Below, piece by piece: positions 34,235 to 42,482 of a DNA stretch of 64,000 nt. Made by a program: the position numbers and the translations under genes. Source of the stretch: Streptomyces exfoliatus (GTDB lineage: Bacteria; Actinomycetota; Actinomycetes; Streptomycetales; Streptomycetaceae); NCBI RefSeq assembly GCF_000725545.1, contig NZ_JNZP01000005.1, positions 262,849-326,848 on the forward strand, written 5' to 3'. The stretch's first letter is position 1, and each line of letters opens with the position of its first letter. The notes under the pieces are model-generated. The model saw nothing but the letters and a program-made list of their open reading frames with translations. It did not search any database and had not been told where the DNA came from.

Positions 34235-35250
34235 CGACCGGTTCGTCCGGCATCGTACGGATCGGCGTGCTCGGCTGCGCGGACATCGCGCTCCGCCGCA
34301 TGCTGCCCGCCTTCGCCGCCCACCCCGGCACGGTGGTCACGGCCGTCGCCAGCCGGGACGTGGCCAAGGCCCGGCGCACCGCCGAGCGGTTCGGCGCCAG
34401 GCCCTTCACCGGTTACGCCGAACTCCTCGCCCACGAACCCACCGACCCCACCGACCCCGCAGGTTCCGGCGACGCCATCGACGCCGTCTACATCCCGCTC
34501 CCCGCCGCCCTGCACGCCGGCTGGACGGAGGCCGCCCTCGCCGCCGGCAAACACGTCCTCGTCGAGAAGCCCGCCGCTCCGGACGCGGCGACGGCGGCCC
34601 GGCTGTGCGACCTGGCCCGGACGGCGGGCCTCGCCCTCGTCGAGAACGTGATGTTCGTCCACCACCCGCGCCACACGGCGGTTCGCAAGCTCGTCGCCGA
34701 CGGCGCGATCGGCGAACTCCGTTCGATGCAGGCCGCGTTCACGATTCCCGCGCCCGCCGACGGAGACATCCGCTACGCCCCGGATCTGGGCGGCGGCGCC
34801 CTCGCCGACATCGGCCTCTACCCGCTGCGCGCCGCGCTCCACCTCCTCGGCGGCGGCCTGGAGACCGTCGGCGCCCACCTCGCCGCGGGCCCCGGCCGGC
34901 GCGTCGAGACCACGGGTGCGGCCCTGCTGCGCACCCCGGACGACGTCGTCGCCCAGGTGGAGTTCGGGATGGCGCACGCCTACCGCTCGGAGTACCGGCT
35001 GCGGGGCAGCGACGGCGAGATCCACGTCGACCGGGCCTTCACCCCGCCGGCCGACCAGGTCCCGGAGATCACCGTGCACCGGGGCGGCGGTGTGGAGCGG
35101 ATCCGGCTCGACCCCTTCGACCAGGTGGCCGCGGCCGTCGACGCCTTCGTCACGGCCGTACGGGAACGGGCCGCGCCCGACCCGGCCGTGGTCCGGCAGG
35201 CGGCGCTGCTCGACGCGGTCCGCCGGTCCGCCGCCGGCCGGGGAGCATGA
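34231..35250 (+). CDS. NDP-hexose 3-ketoreductase (UrdT type)
   Basis: A 339-residue Gfo/Idh/MocA-type oxidoreductase: IGVLGCADIALRRMLPAF for NAD(P)H, AVYIPLPAALHAGWTEAAL, and HVLVEKPAA with the catalytic Lys. It reduces the 3-keto intermediate made by the 2,3-dehydratase. With no 3,5-epimerase gene in the window, the set gives a D-configured 2,6-dideoxy sugar such as D-olivose. Confidence 0.92.
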   Translation: MTTGSSGIVRIGVLGCADIALRRMLPAFAAHPGTVVTAVASRDVAKARRTAERFGARPFTGYAELLAHEPTDPTDPAGSGDAIDAVYIPLPAALHAGWTEAALAAGKHVLVEKPAAPDAATAARLCDLARTAGLALVENVMFVHHPRHTAVRKLVADGAIGELRSMQAAFTIPAPADGDIRYAPDLGGGALADIGLYPLRAALHLLGGGLETVGAHLAAGPGRRVETTGAALLRTPDDVVAQVEFGMAHAYRSEYRLRGSDGEIHVDRAFTPPADQVPEITVHRGGGVERIRLDPFDQVAAAVDAFVTAVRERAAPDPAVVRQAALLDAVRRSAAGRGA

Positions 35251-35318
35251 TCGGCCGCGGGCCGGGGCACGACACCGTGGACCGACCGGGTCAGTCCACA
35301 CACCGAGGGGACCGCCAG

Positions 35319-35984
35319 ATGGCACCGCAGAACGACAACCAGTACGCCCAGAACGACAACCCGCGGACCGTACGCGTCCAGATCGTGGCCGACGTGATCT
35401 GCGCCCACTCCTACATCGGCTTCACCCGGCTCGGCCGGGCGGCCGGCCGGCTGCGCGAGGAGGGCGTCGACGTCCGGGTCGAGGTCCTGCCCTTCGAGCT
35501 GGCGCCCGGCGCGCCGACCACAGGACAGCCGCTCCTCGCCGTGCTGCGGCACGTCTTCGGCGAGCGGGCCGTCACGGACGCCCTCGCGCTCGCCGAGCGG
35601 GCCGTCGCCGACGGGTTGCGCTTCGACTACGAGAACGCCCTGGCCAGCGGCACCTTCGAGGCGCACCGGCTGATCCTGCTTGCCGGGCGGCAGGGCTTGG
35701 CGGAGCCGATGACGGAGCGGCTGTTCCGGGCGCACTTCACCGACGGGTTGCACATCGGCGACCCCGACGTCCTGGCCGCGCTCGCGGCCGAGGTGGGCGT
35801 GCGGACCGACGAGGAGGCGGCCCGGGACAGCGCGGGCGAGCTGAAGGAGCGGCTCGACCGGGTGCGCGGGCAGGGCGTGACCGGGGTGCCGGTGATCGTG
35901 GTCGACGGCGTGCCGCCGATGACCGGCGCGCAGCCGGAGGAGACCCTGTACCGCGCCCTGCGGACGGGCGTCCGTAGCGCCTGA
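35319..35984 (+). CDS. FrnE-like DsbA-family protein with CAHS in place of CXXC
   Basis: A 221-residue protein of the DsbA/FrnE thioredoxin-fold family, without a signal peptide, so cytoplasmic. The active site reads CAHS at residues 28-31 before YIGFTRL, instead of the usual CPWC-type motif, so the second Cys is Ser. The cis-Pro loop GVTGVPVIVVDG and final AQPEETLYRAL are normal. FrnE-like genes recur in aromatic polyketide clusters and their role is unclear (isomerase-like or glutathione-S-transferase-like). A one-Cys site cannot do normal dithiol exchange. Confidence 0.85.
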   Translation: MAPQNDNQYAQNDNPRTVRVQIVADVICAHSYIGFTRLGRAAGRLREEGVDVRVEVLPFELAPGAPTTGQPLLAVLRHVFGERAVTDALALAERAVADGLRFDYENALASGTFEAHRLILLAGRQGLAEPMTERLFRAHFTDGLHIGDPDVLAALAAEVGVRTDEEAARDSAGELKERLDRVRGQGVTGVPVIVVDGVPPMTGAQPEETLYRALRTGVRSA

Positions 35985-36053
35985 CCCCCGCTGAGGAGGG
36001 CGCGGCCCTCCCGGGTCCCGCACGCTCCCGAGGGCCGTCCCGTATCTCCTGCG

Positions 36054-36080
36054 TACGTTGTCTCGTCTCTGATACGTTGT
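36054..36080 (+). promoter_or_regulatory. Direct repeats TACGTTGT before the TetR gene
   Basis: TACGTTGT occurs at 36054-36061 and 36073-36080, 19 bp apart, within 35 bp of the TetR start. The second copy overlaps a GTTGTAC-type half site. Likely autoregulatory site; not proven. Confidence 0.4.
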
Positions 36081-36107
36081 ACACAAGGCGTCGGAAGGAG
36101 CCCAGCG

Positions 36108-36845
36108 ATGCTTGCCCAGGAGGGAAAGCCCCCGAGCGAGGACGAGGAGCGCGTCTCCCTGTGGGAGCGGCTCGACCGCCCCGCGCCCGCGCCCCGCGTG
36201 ACGCTCACCCCTGAGCGGATCGCCACGGCCGCGGTCGGGATCGCCGACGCCGAGGGCATCGACGCCGTCACCATGCGACGCCTGGCCACCGAGCTGGGCG
36301 TCGCTCCCATGGCCGCCTACCGCTACGTCTCCGGCAAGGACGAGCTCCTGGAGCTCATGGTCGACTTCGTCTACGCGGAGCTGAAGCTCCCGGACGGCGA
36401 CGCCGACTGGCGGGAGGCCCTGCGGACGCTCGCCCTGCGCATCCGCGAGGTGCTGCTCACGCACCCCTGGGTGGCCCGGGTGAGCTGGGGCGCGCCGACC
36501 CCTCACCAGCTGGCGGTGCCGGAGAGCGCGCTCGCCGCGCTCGACGGCGTCGGTCTCGACGCCGACACGGCGATGGCGGTCTGCACCACCGTCACCGCGT
36601 ACGTGCACGGCGCCGTCGACCTGGAGATCGGCCAGACGCGGATGCTGCGCGTACGGGGCTGGTCGAGCCGCGAGGAGGCCCGCTCGGGACTCGCGTCCCA
36701 GATGGCCTGGCTCATGAACACCGGCCGCTACCCGAAGTACAACCGGTACATCGGCGAGGCCACCCGCAAGGACGACCTGCAGTGGCAGTTCGAGACCGGC
36801 CTGGACTGCGTCCTCGACGGCATCGCGGCGCGTCTGGGCGTCTGA
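36108..36845 (+). CDS. TetR-family regulator
   Basis: A 245-residue protein. Residues about 33-80 hold the helix-turn-helix (RIATAAVGIADAEGIDAVTM, then LGVAPMAAYRYVSGKDEL). The C-terminal ligand domain is of the type found with drug-responsive TetR proteins (AMAVCTTVTAYVHG). Ribosome site GGAAGGAGCC. It is followed on the same strand by a small membrane protein, the probable target, and may respond to the cluster product. Confidence 0.9.
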   Translation: MLAQEGKPPSEDEERVSLWERLDRPAPAPRVTLTPERIATAAVGIADAEGIDAVTMRRLATELGVAPMAAYRYVSGKDELLELMVDFVYAELKLPDGDADWREALRTLALRIREVLLTHPWVARVSWGAPTPHQLAVPESALAALDGVGLDADTAMAVCTTVTAYVHGAVDLEIGQTRMLRVRGWSSREEARSGLASQMAWLMNTGRYPKYNRYIGEATRKDDLQWQFETGLDCVLDGIAARLGV

Positions 36846-36934
36846 CGCCCTCGGGCGTCGGGCACCGCATCGACCCACCGCCCCGGGGGGAGGTCACGCC
36901 CCTCCCCGGCGCGACACGACATCCGGAGGGCCCC

Positions 36935-37372
36935 ATGGCCAGCACGAACCCCGCCGCCACCTCATCCGTCCACGGCCGACGCGGGCTGCCCGCGTGGCTG
37001 GCCGTGGTCTGCGCCGCCGTCATCGCCGCCGTCGTCAACGTGATCGTCCTCATCGTCGGCGACGCCGCGGGAGCCTCGCTGGTCCTGGAGCTCAACGGCA
37101 AGCCGGACGAGATCGGCGCGGCCGACGTCATCATCATGTCCGTGCTCGCCCCGGCCATCGGCATCGCCGCCTCCCTTCTCATCGCGCGGTGGAAGCCGGG
37201 CTTCCTGCGGGTGGCCCAGATCCTGGCCGCCGTCACCACGCTGGTCAGCCTCGTCGGTCCGCTGACCCTGGAGACCGACGGCGGCACCGCGATCACCATC
37301 GCCGTGATGCACCTGCTCGTCGGCGGCATCACCATCGCCGCCCTCGAAGGAGTGCGCCGCGCGAAGGCGTGA
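36935..37372 (+). CDS. Small integral membrane protein (DUF6069-like)
   Basis: A 145-residue protein with four hydrophobic segments at about 18-42, 63-85, 92-112 and 120-138. It resembles the DUF6069 group of actinobacterial membrane proteins, which often lie beside TetR regulators. Function unknown. ATG 36935 has CCGGAGGG upstream, and a terminator hairpin follows 18 bp after the stop. Confidence 0.7.
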   Translation: MASTNPAATSSVHGRRGLPAWLAVVCAAVIAAVVNVIVLIVGDAAGASLVLELNGKPDEIGAADVIIMSVLAPAIGIAASLLIARWKPGFLRVAQILAAVTTLVSLVGPLTLETDGGTAITIAVMHLLVGGITIAALEGVRRAKA

Positions 37373-37390
37373 CGTGACGCCGCCGAAGAA

Positions 37391-37425
37391 GACGGCCCTT
37401 CCGGACCCGGTCCGGAAGGGCCGTC
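37391..37425 (+). terminator. Hairpin terminator
   Basis: Fifteen bases at 37391-37405 pair perfectly with 37411-37425 around CCCGG. It ends the TetR-membrane protein transcript. Confidence 0.85.
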
Positions 37426-37505
37426 GTCGTACCCGAACCGCGAAGCGCCACCTACCCACCCCCGCACCCCGCACCGTGAACCGCGAGAAGAGGACGGTCG
37501 ACCGC

Positions 37506-39191
37506 ATGGCGAAGCAGGACGAGCAGGACCAGTGGGACGCCATCGTCGTCGGCAGCGGCATGGGAGGCCTGGTGTGCGCCGCCTACCTGGCCGCCGCCGG
37601 CCGCCGCGTGCTCGTCCTCGAACAGCACGACGTGGCCGGCGGCAACAGCCACGTCTTCCGCCGCCGCAGGGCCTACGAGTTCGACGTCGGCGTCCACTAC
37701 CTGGGCGACTGCGGCCCGGACGGCGTACTGCCCGCGATCTTCTCCGGACTCGGCCTCGCCGGCCGCGTCACCTACCGCGAGATGGACCGGGACGGATTCG
37801 ACCGGATCACCCTCCCGGGCCTCACCCTGGACGTCCCGGTCGGCTGGGAGCGGTACACGGAGCGGCTCACCCGGGCGTTCCCCGAGTACGCGGAGGGCAT
37901 CACCCGGTTCACCGGCATCTGCGCCGACGTCGCGGCGGAGGCCCGCTTCCTGATGCTGTCGGACGGCGACCTGACCGGCACCGAACTCCTCGCCCGTACC
38001 GCGGTCACGGTCCGCTGGGGACGTCGCACCCTCGCCGAGCTCTTCGACCACTGCGGACTCCCGCCCCGCGTGCGGACCGTACTGGCCGCCCAGTCCCCCA
38101 ACTACGGCATGGGACCGCACGAGGCCGTCGTCTCCCGGCACGCCGCCGTGACGGACCACTACCTCCGCGGCGCCTACTACCCCGAGGGCGGTGGCCAGGT
38201 CCTGCCGGCCGCGCTCGTCGAGGCCCTCGAGGCGCACGGCGGCGAACTGCGGACCAAGTGCCGGGTGGCGCGCATCCTCGTCGAGGACGGCCGGGTCACC
38301 GGCGTGGGAACCACGGACGGCGCACTCCTCAAGGCCCCGCTGGTCGTGTCGAACGCGGACTACACCCGTACCGTCCTCGAACTCGTCGGCGAGGAGCACC
38401 TCGGCCGCCGCACCGCGGACAAGACCCGGCAGGCACGCATGGCGCTGCCGTTCGCCACGCTCTACCTGGGCCTCGACCGGGAACTCCCCGACCGCCCGAA
38501 CGCCAACCTGTGGTGGTTCAGGGACGACGACATCGAGACCGCCTACCGGCGCCTCGCCGAGGAGCGCTCCGGCCCGGTGCCCTTCCTCTTCGTCTCCTTC
38601 GCCTCCCTGAAGGACCCGGGCGCCCGCAACGTCTGCCCGCCCGGCCACAGCAACCTCCAGGTGATGACGCTGTGCCCGCCCGGCTACGGGTACTGGGGCG
38701 CGCACACCGGCCCGGCGGCCGGCGAGCGCTACCGGCGCAACCAGGGCTACCAGGAGCGCAAGGCCCAGCTCACCGAGTCCCTCCTGAGCGCCGCCGAGAC
38801 CGCGCTCGGCCCGCTGCGCGACCACATCACGCACCTGGAGGCGGCGACGCCCCTCACCCACGAGCGGTACACCCTCGCCTCCGGCGGAACCCCCTACGGG
38901 CTCGCCCGGTGGGGCACCGCGGGCAGCCGCCCCGACACCCGCAGCACCATCGAGGGCCTGCACGTCGTCGGCGCCAGCACCCGGTACGGCAGCGGCATCG
39001 CAGGCGCCGCCGTCAGCGGCATGGCCTGCGCCGCGCAGATCCTGGAACGCCGGCTGCTCCCCGAGGTCCACCGGGGCGCGGTCCTCGGCGACGCCGACCT
39101 GCTCCCGGACCGCGCCGCGGACTGGGACCCGCTGGCCGTCTCCCGCGGCGCCGGGCGGCGCACCGCCCGGGGCCTGGCCCGCATCGGCTGA
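37506..39191 (+). CDS. CrtI/retinol-saturase-like FAD oxidoreductase
   Basis: A 561-residue flavoprotein. VVGSGMGGLVCAAYLAAAG (residues 14-32) binds FAD, followed by GGNSHVF and YEFDVGVHYLG, as in phytoene desaturases and all-trans-retinol saturases. The C-terminal segment GASTRYGSGIAGAAVSGM is the family's second FAD motif. Substrates in the family are conjugated polyenes. No carotenoid genes are nearby, so it may act on a polyene or other chain made by the first PKS set, or be an unrelated neighbour. It has its own leader after the preceding terminator. Confidence 0.82.
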   Translation: MAKQDEQDQWDAIVVGSGMGGLVCAAYLAAAGRRVLVLEQHDVAGGNSHVFRRRRAYEFDVGVHYLGDCGPDGVLPAIFSGLGLAGRVTYREMDRDGFDRITLPGLTLDVPVGWERYTERLTRAFPEYAEGITRFTGICADVAAEARFLMLSDGDLTGTELLARTAVTVRWGRRTLAELFDHCGLPPRVRTVLAAQSPNYGMGPHEAVVSRHAAVTDHYLRGAYYPEGGGQVLPAALVEALEAHGGELRTKCRVARILVEDGRVTGVGTTDGALLKAPLVVSNADYTRTVLELVGEEHLGRRTADKTRQARMALPFATLYLGLDRELPDRPNANLWWFRDDDIETAYRRLAEERSGPVPFLFVSFASLKDPGARNVCPPGHSNLQVMTLCPPGYGYWGAHTGPAAGERYRRNQGYQERKAQLTESLLSAAETALGPLRDHITHLEAATPLTHERYTLASGGTPYGLARWGTAGSRPDTRSTIEGLHVVGASTRYGSGIAGAAVSGMACAAQILERRLLPEVHRGAVLGDADLLPDRAADWDPLAVSRGAGRRTARGLARIG

Positions 39192-39292
39192 CCTGGGAGA
39201 TCGTGGGGCCGCTGGTCCGGACGGGTGGTGTTCATCGGAAGAACTGCGCGGCGGCGGCGACGTTCCCCGGAAATCGGAGGCGCATCCACATC

Positions 39293-39328
39293 ATGAGGAA
39301 GGTACGAAAAGCGCGCAATCCGAAATGA
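39293..39328 (+). CDS. Possible 11-residue basic leader peptide
   Basis: ATG 39293 preceded by CGGAGG (39275-39280) opens a frame encoding MRKVRKARNPK and stopping 32 bp before the next gene. The sequence is strongly basic. It could be a translational leader for the secreted protein at 39361; it could also be chance. Confidence 0.3.
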   Translation: MRKVRKARNPK

Positions 39329-39360
39329 ACCATCCGAGAACGTCACGAAAGTGAGGGGTC

Positions 39361-39741
39361 ATGGCCACCGCCAAGGTCAAGCAGTTCTGGACCGCCTTCA
39401 TCTCCGTCCTCTTCGCCCTGCTCGCCTCCGTCGGCCTGACGGGCACCGCCGCCGCGGCGAACCGGACCGCCGTGCAGCAGCCCGAGGAGCCGGCCGGATC
39501 CGCCGCCGCCCCCGTCGCCCGGGAGCGCGCCGCCCTCGCCTCCGTACCGGCCCAGCGGACACACCGGTGGCCGCTCGCCGGGGACCGCTCCCTGCCGCCC
39601 ACCATCAAGCAGCGCATCGCCGCCGAGGCCCACGGTTCCTCCCCCGCCGCCCGACACCGCTCCAAGGCCGGCGTGATCGCCGGCGCCGAGAGCGACGAGC
39701 AGGCCGCACTCGCGGGGCCGGCGCTGGCCGCGGCGGCGTAG
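39361..39741 (+). CDS. Small exported or membrane-anchored protein (DUF6344-like)
   Basis: A 126-residue protein. Residues 8-33 form a hydrophobic signal-like segment (WTAFISVLFALLASVGLTG) ending in AAAA before a polar, Ala/Pro/Arg-rich remainder. Similar small proteins are common in Streptomyces and some lie at cluster edges; I recall the label DUF6344 but am not sure. Start ATG 39361 follows GTGAGGGG. It is the last gene before the conserved chromosome resumes. Confidence 0.6.
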   Translation: MATAKVKQFWTAFISVLFALLASVGLTGTAAAANRTAVQQPEEPAGSAAAPVARERAALASVPAQRTHRWPLAGDRSLPPTIKQRIAAEAHGSSPAARHRSKAGVIAGAESDEQAALAGPALAAAA

Positions 39742-39844
39742 AGCGCGGGGAGACGACCACGCGTACGCGCTCCCCGTGCTCCGGCGGAACCCACACAGCA
39801 GTTCCCAGCAGGGCCTGGCTTCACCCGCGGTACCCGGCTTCACC

Positions 39845-40075
39845 CGCAGGAGTCAGCAAGACCGGCAGGACCAACAAGACCCAGCAGGACCCGCAGTACT
39901 CAGCAGGACCCGCAGGACCCGCAGTGCTCAGCAGACCAGCAGGACCAGCAGGACCAGCAGACCAGCAGGACCCGCAGGACCAGCACGCTCCAGCCTGACC
40001 AGCAAGAACCGCAGTACCAGCAGACCCAGCCTCACCCGCAGTGCTCAGCAGGACCCGGCGTGAACCCAGCAGGAC
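39845..40075. repeat. Degenerate CAGCAGGACC repeat array
   Basis: The gap 39742-40084 has no gene I can support. About 230 bp of it is made of irregular copies of CAGCAGGACC, CCGCAGGACC and CAGTACTCAGCAGG-like units. Period is variable (about 10-20 bp), so it is not a CRISPR array. It separates the cluster end from the core region. Confidence 0.85.
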
Positions 40076-40084
40076 CCCGGTCGG

Positions 40085-40801
40085 TCAGGAGCGACGTTCG
40101 TCGCGCTCGGCGGCCGCTTCGGCTGCGGCTGCGGCGTCGGCCTCGGTCTCCTTGGCCTCCACCTCCGGGTCGAGGGGCGATTCCTCACTGTCGTCGACGG
40201 ACGTCAGTACGGCGCCCTCGTCCACGTCGGTGGGAGCGGGCGGCTCCACCAGCCAGTCGGGATTGGCCTGCTTGTCCCACCACTTCCAGGCGGCGAACGC
40301 GCCGCCGGCGAGAATGCCGAGGACCACGAGGCCCTTGGCGAGGCGTCCGGCCCTTGCCCGACGCTCGTGCTTCTTCACGATCTTCTGGATTTCCTTCGGC
40401 GTCACCTGACCGCGCAGCGCGGCCAAGGCCGCCGTGGAACGCGACCCGGCCTCCACCAGGACGGGACCGGTCGCGGCGACCGCGTACTCGACACGCGGAA
40501 CGGTGTAGTCGGCCGCCTGACGGGCGGCCAGGCGGGTCTTGACCGCCGCACGGTGTGCGGCCGCGTCGACCCGCGGTGGTACACGCGGTGCGACATAGGA
40601 GTCGTACTGCGCACGAGCCTGCTTCCGGGCCACCAGCGCGGCCTTGGAGACCTTCGGCGCGATCATCTCGCGCGCCTCGTGGGCGTAGTGCGAGGCCTGG
40701 TCCTTGGCCGTCTCGGCATACGGTGCCACCACTTCCGCGGCGTGCATGACACTCTCCTTCGCCGAATCTGTCGCGGCGCGCACGCTGTCCATGCGGGTCA
40801 C
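40085..40801 (-). CDS. DUF5324-like membrane-associated protein
   Basis: A 238-residue protein with an amphipathic, Ala-rich N-terminal half (ATDSAKESVMHAAEVVAPYA, repeated AxxYA patterns), one membrane segment at about 158-176 (LAKGLVVLGILAGGAFAAW) and an acidic C-terminal tail. It matches the Streptomyces family next to ppiA. Function unknown. It is divergent from ppiA. The first gene of the conserved origin-proximal run on this side. Confidence 0.8.
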   Translation of the reverse strand: MTRMDSVRAATDSAKESVMHAAEVVAPYAETAKDQASHYAHEAREMIAPKVSKAALVARKQARAQYDSYVAPRVPPRVDAAAHRAAVKTRLAARQAADYTVPRVEYAVAATGPVLVEAGSRSTAALAALRGQVTPKEIQKIVKKHERRARAGRLAKGLVVLGILAGGAFAAWKWWDKQANPDWLVEPPAPTDVDEGAVLTSVDDSEESPLDPEVEAKETEADAAAAAEAAAERDERRS

Positions 40802-41002
40802 AGGATTCCTCCTCCTCAGTGGCGACGATGTCGGTTTTTCGCCTTTCCATCCTTTTCGAAATCATGCCCGCCCGAGCCGGGTCCGGCATGCGGGGCGGGC
40901 ATCCGGGGCATGCGTCCGGAGCGCGGATCCGCAGCATGCGAGGATCGGTCACGCCAGGAACAGACGTGACATGACGCGACATGACGTGGACGGAAGGCGA
41001 CC

Positions 41003-41530
41003 GTGGCCGAGCAGTTGTACGCGATCCTCAAGACCAGCCTGGGTGACATCGAGGTGCGGCTGATGCCGTTCCACGCCCCGAAGACGGTCCGGAACTTCGT
41101 CGAGCTCGCGACCGGCGGGCGCGAGTGGACGCACCCCGCCACCGGCAAGGTCTCCTCCGACCCGCTCTACGACGGCACGGTCTTCCACCGGGTCATCAAG
41201 GGCTTCATGATCCAGGGCGGCGACCCGCTGGGCGACGGCACGGGTGACCCGGGCTACTCCTTCGCCGACGAGTTCCACCCGGAGCTGTTCTTCGACCGCC
41301 CCTACCTCCTGGCCATGGCCAACGCGGGCCCGGGCACGAACGGTTCGCAGTTCTTCGTCACCGTCGCCCCCGCCACCTGGCTGAACCGCAAGCACACGAT
41401 CTTCGGCGAGGTCGCCGACAAGGCGAGCCGCGCGGTCGTGGACGCGATCGCCGCCACGGCGACCGACCCGCACACCGAGCGGCCGCTCAAGGACGTCGTC
41501 ATCGACTCCGTGGTGATCGAGAAGCGCTGA
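41003..41530 (+). CDS. ppiA: Cyclophilin-type peptidyl-prolyl isomerase
   Basis: A 175-residue single-domain cyclophilin: DGTVFHRVIKGFMIQGGDP, MANAGPGTNGSQFFVT and LNRKHTIFGEV contain the Arg, Phe, Met, Gln and His of the active site. Cytosolic, accelerates proline isomerisation. GTG start at 41003. Its position beside the rhomboid and crgA is conserved in actinobacteria. Confidence 0.96.
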   Translation: MAEQLYAILKTSLGDIEVRLMPFHAPKTVRNFVELATGGREWTHPATGKVSSDPLYDGTVFHRVIKGFMIQGGDPLGDGTGDPGYSFADEFHPELFFDRPYLLAMANAGPGTNGSQFFVTVAPATWLNRKHTIFGEVADKASRAVVDAIAATATDPHTERPLKDVVIDSVVIEKR

Positions 41531-41531
41531 G

Positions 41532-42437
41532 GTGGAAGGGACGGAACCTCCTGTGGACCAGCGACCCTCCCCGGACCCGGACGCCGGTCCGCCGCGCTGC
41601 TACCGCCACCCCGAGGCCGAGACCGGCATCCGCTGCACCCGCTGCGACAAGCCGATCTGCACCCGGTGCATGATCTCCGCCTCGGTCGGCTTCCAGTGCC
41701 CCGACTGCGTGCGCAACGGCTCGGGGACCGGCCACGCCGCCGACGCGAACCAGCCCAGGACGCTCGCGGGCGGCAAGGTGGCCAGTGACCAGCACCTGGT
41801 CACCAAGATCCTCATCGGGATCAACCTCGCCGTCTACCTCGCGGTACTGGTCCTCGGCGACCGGTTCGTCGACGAACTGGTGCTCATCGGGTACGCCTTC
41901 AGCCCGGCGCTCGGCGAGGTCGTCGGCGTCGCGGACGGCGAGTGGTACCGGCTGCTCACCGCGACCGTCCTCCACCAGGAGGTCTGGCACATCCTCTTCA
42001 ACGTGCTGGGCCTGTGGGTGATCGGCGGCATCGTCGAGCCCGAGCTGGGCCGGATCCGGTACGCGACCCTGTGTCTGCTGTCCGGCCTCTCCGGCTCCGT
42101 ACTGGCCTATCTCGTCGCCGCGCCCAACCAGCCCTCGCTCGGCGCCTCCGGCGTCGTCTACGGCCTGATCGGCGCCTGGGTGGTGCTGGCTCGCCGGCGC
42201 CGCCACGACATGCGGCCGGTGGTCCTCTTCGTGGCCCTGTCGCTGCTCATGACGTTCACCCGACCGGGGATCTCGTGGGAGGCCCACGTCGGCGGTCTGG
42301 TCGCGGGCGCCCTCGTGACCTACGTCCTGGTGCACGCGCCGCGGGCCCGCCGGGACCTCGTGCAGTACGGGGCCTGCGGGCTGGTGTTCCTGATCGACCT
42401 GGGGATCGTCCTCGCCCGTTCGGCAGCGCTCACCTGA
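41532..42437 (+). CDS. Rhomboid-family intramembrane serine protease
   Basis: A 301-residue membrane protein. The N-terminus (about 15-70) has Cys-rich B-box-like zinc motifs (CYRHPEAETGIRCTRCDKPIC and FQCPDC). Six hydrophobic segments follow. Catalytic Ser in PSLGASGVVYGLIGAW (GASG) and His in WEAHVGGLVAG form the dyad. Start GTG 41532 is immediately after the ppiA stop; a GTG at 41553 is also possible. Confidence 0.93.
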   Translation: MEGTEPPVDQRPSPDPDAGPPRCYRHPEAETGIRCTRCDKPICTRCMISASVGFQCPDCVRNGSGTGHAADANQPRTLAGGKVASDQHLVTKILIGINLAVYLAVLVLGDRFVDELVLIGYAFSPALGEVVGVADGEWYRLLTATVLHQEVWHILFNVLGLWVIGGIVEPELGRIRYATLCLLSGLSGSVLAYLVAAPNQPSLGASGVVYGLIGAWVVLARRRRHDMRPVVLFVALSLLMTFTRPGISWEAHVGGLVAGALVTYVLVHAPRARRDLVQYGACGLVFLIDLGIVLARSAALT

Positions 42438-42482
42438 GCGCGGAGGGCTGTGGACGAGCTCCTCTGTGAGCTTTCCCCAGAG

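Noticed and set aside
35319..35984. Exported disulfide isomerase DsbA
   Set aside because: No signal peptide and the active site has a single Cys, so periplasmic-type dithiol oxidation is not supported.
39845..40075. Possible CRISPR array
   Set aside because: Repeat units are short, irregular and without unique spacers of constant length, and no cas genes are present.
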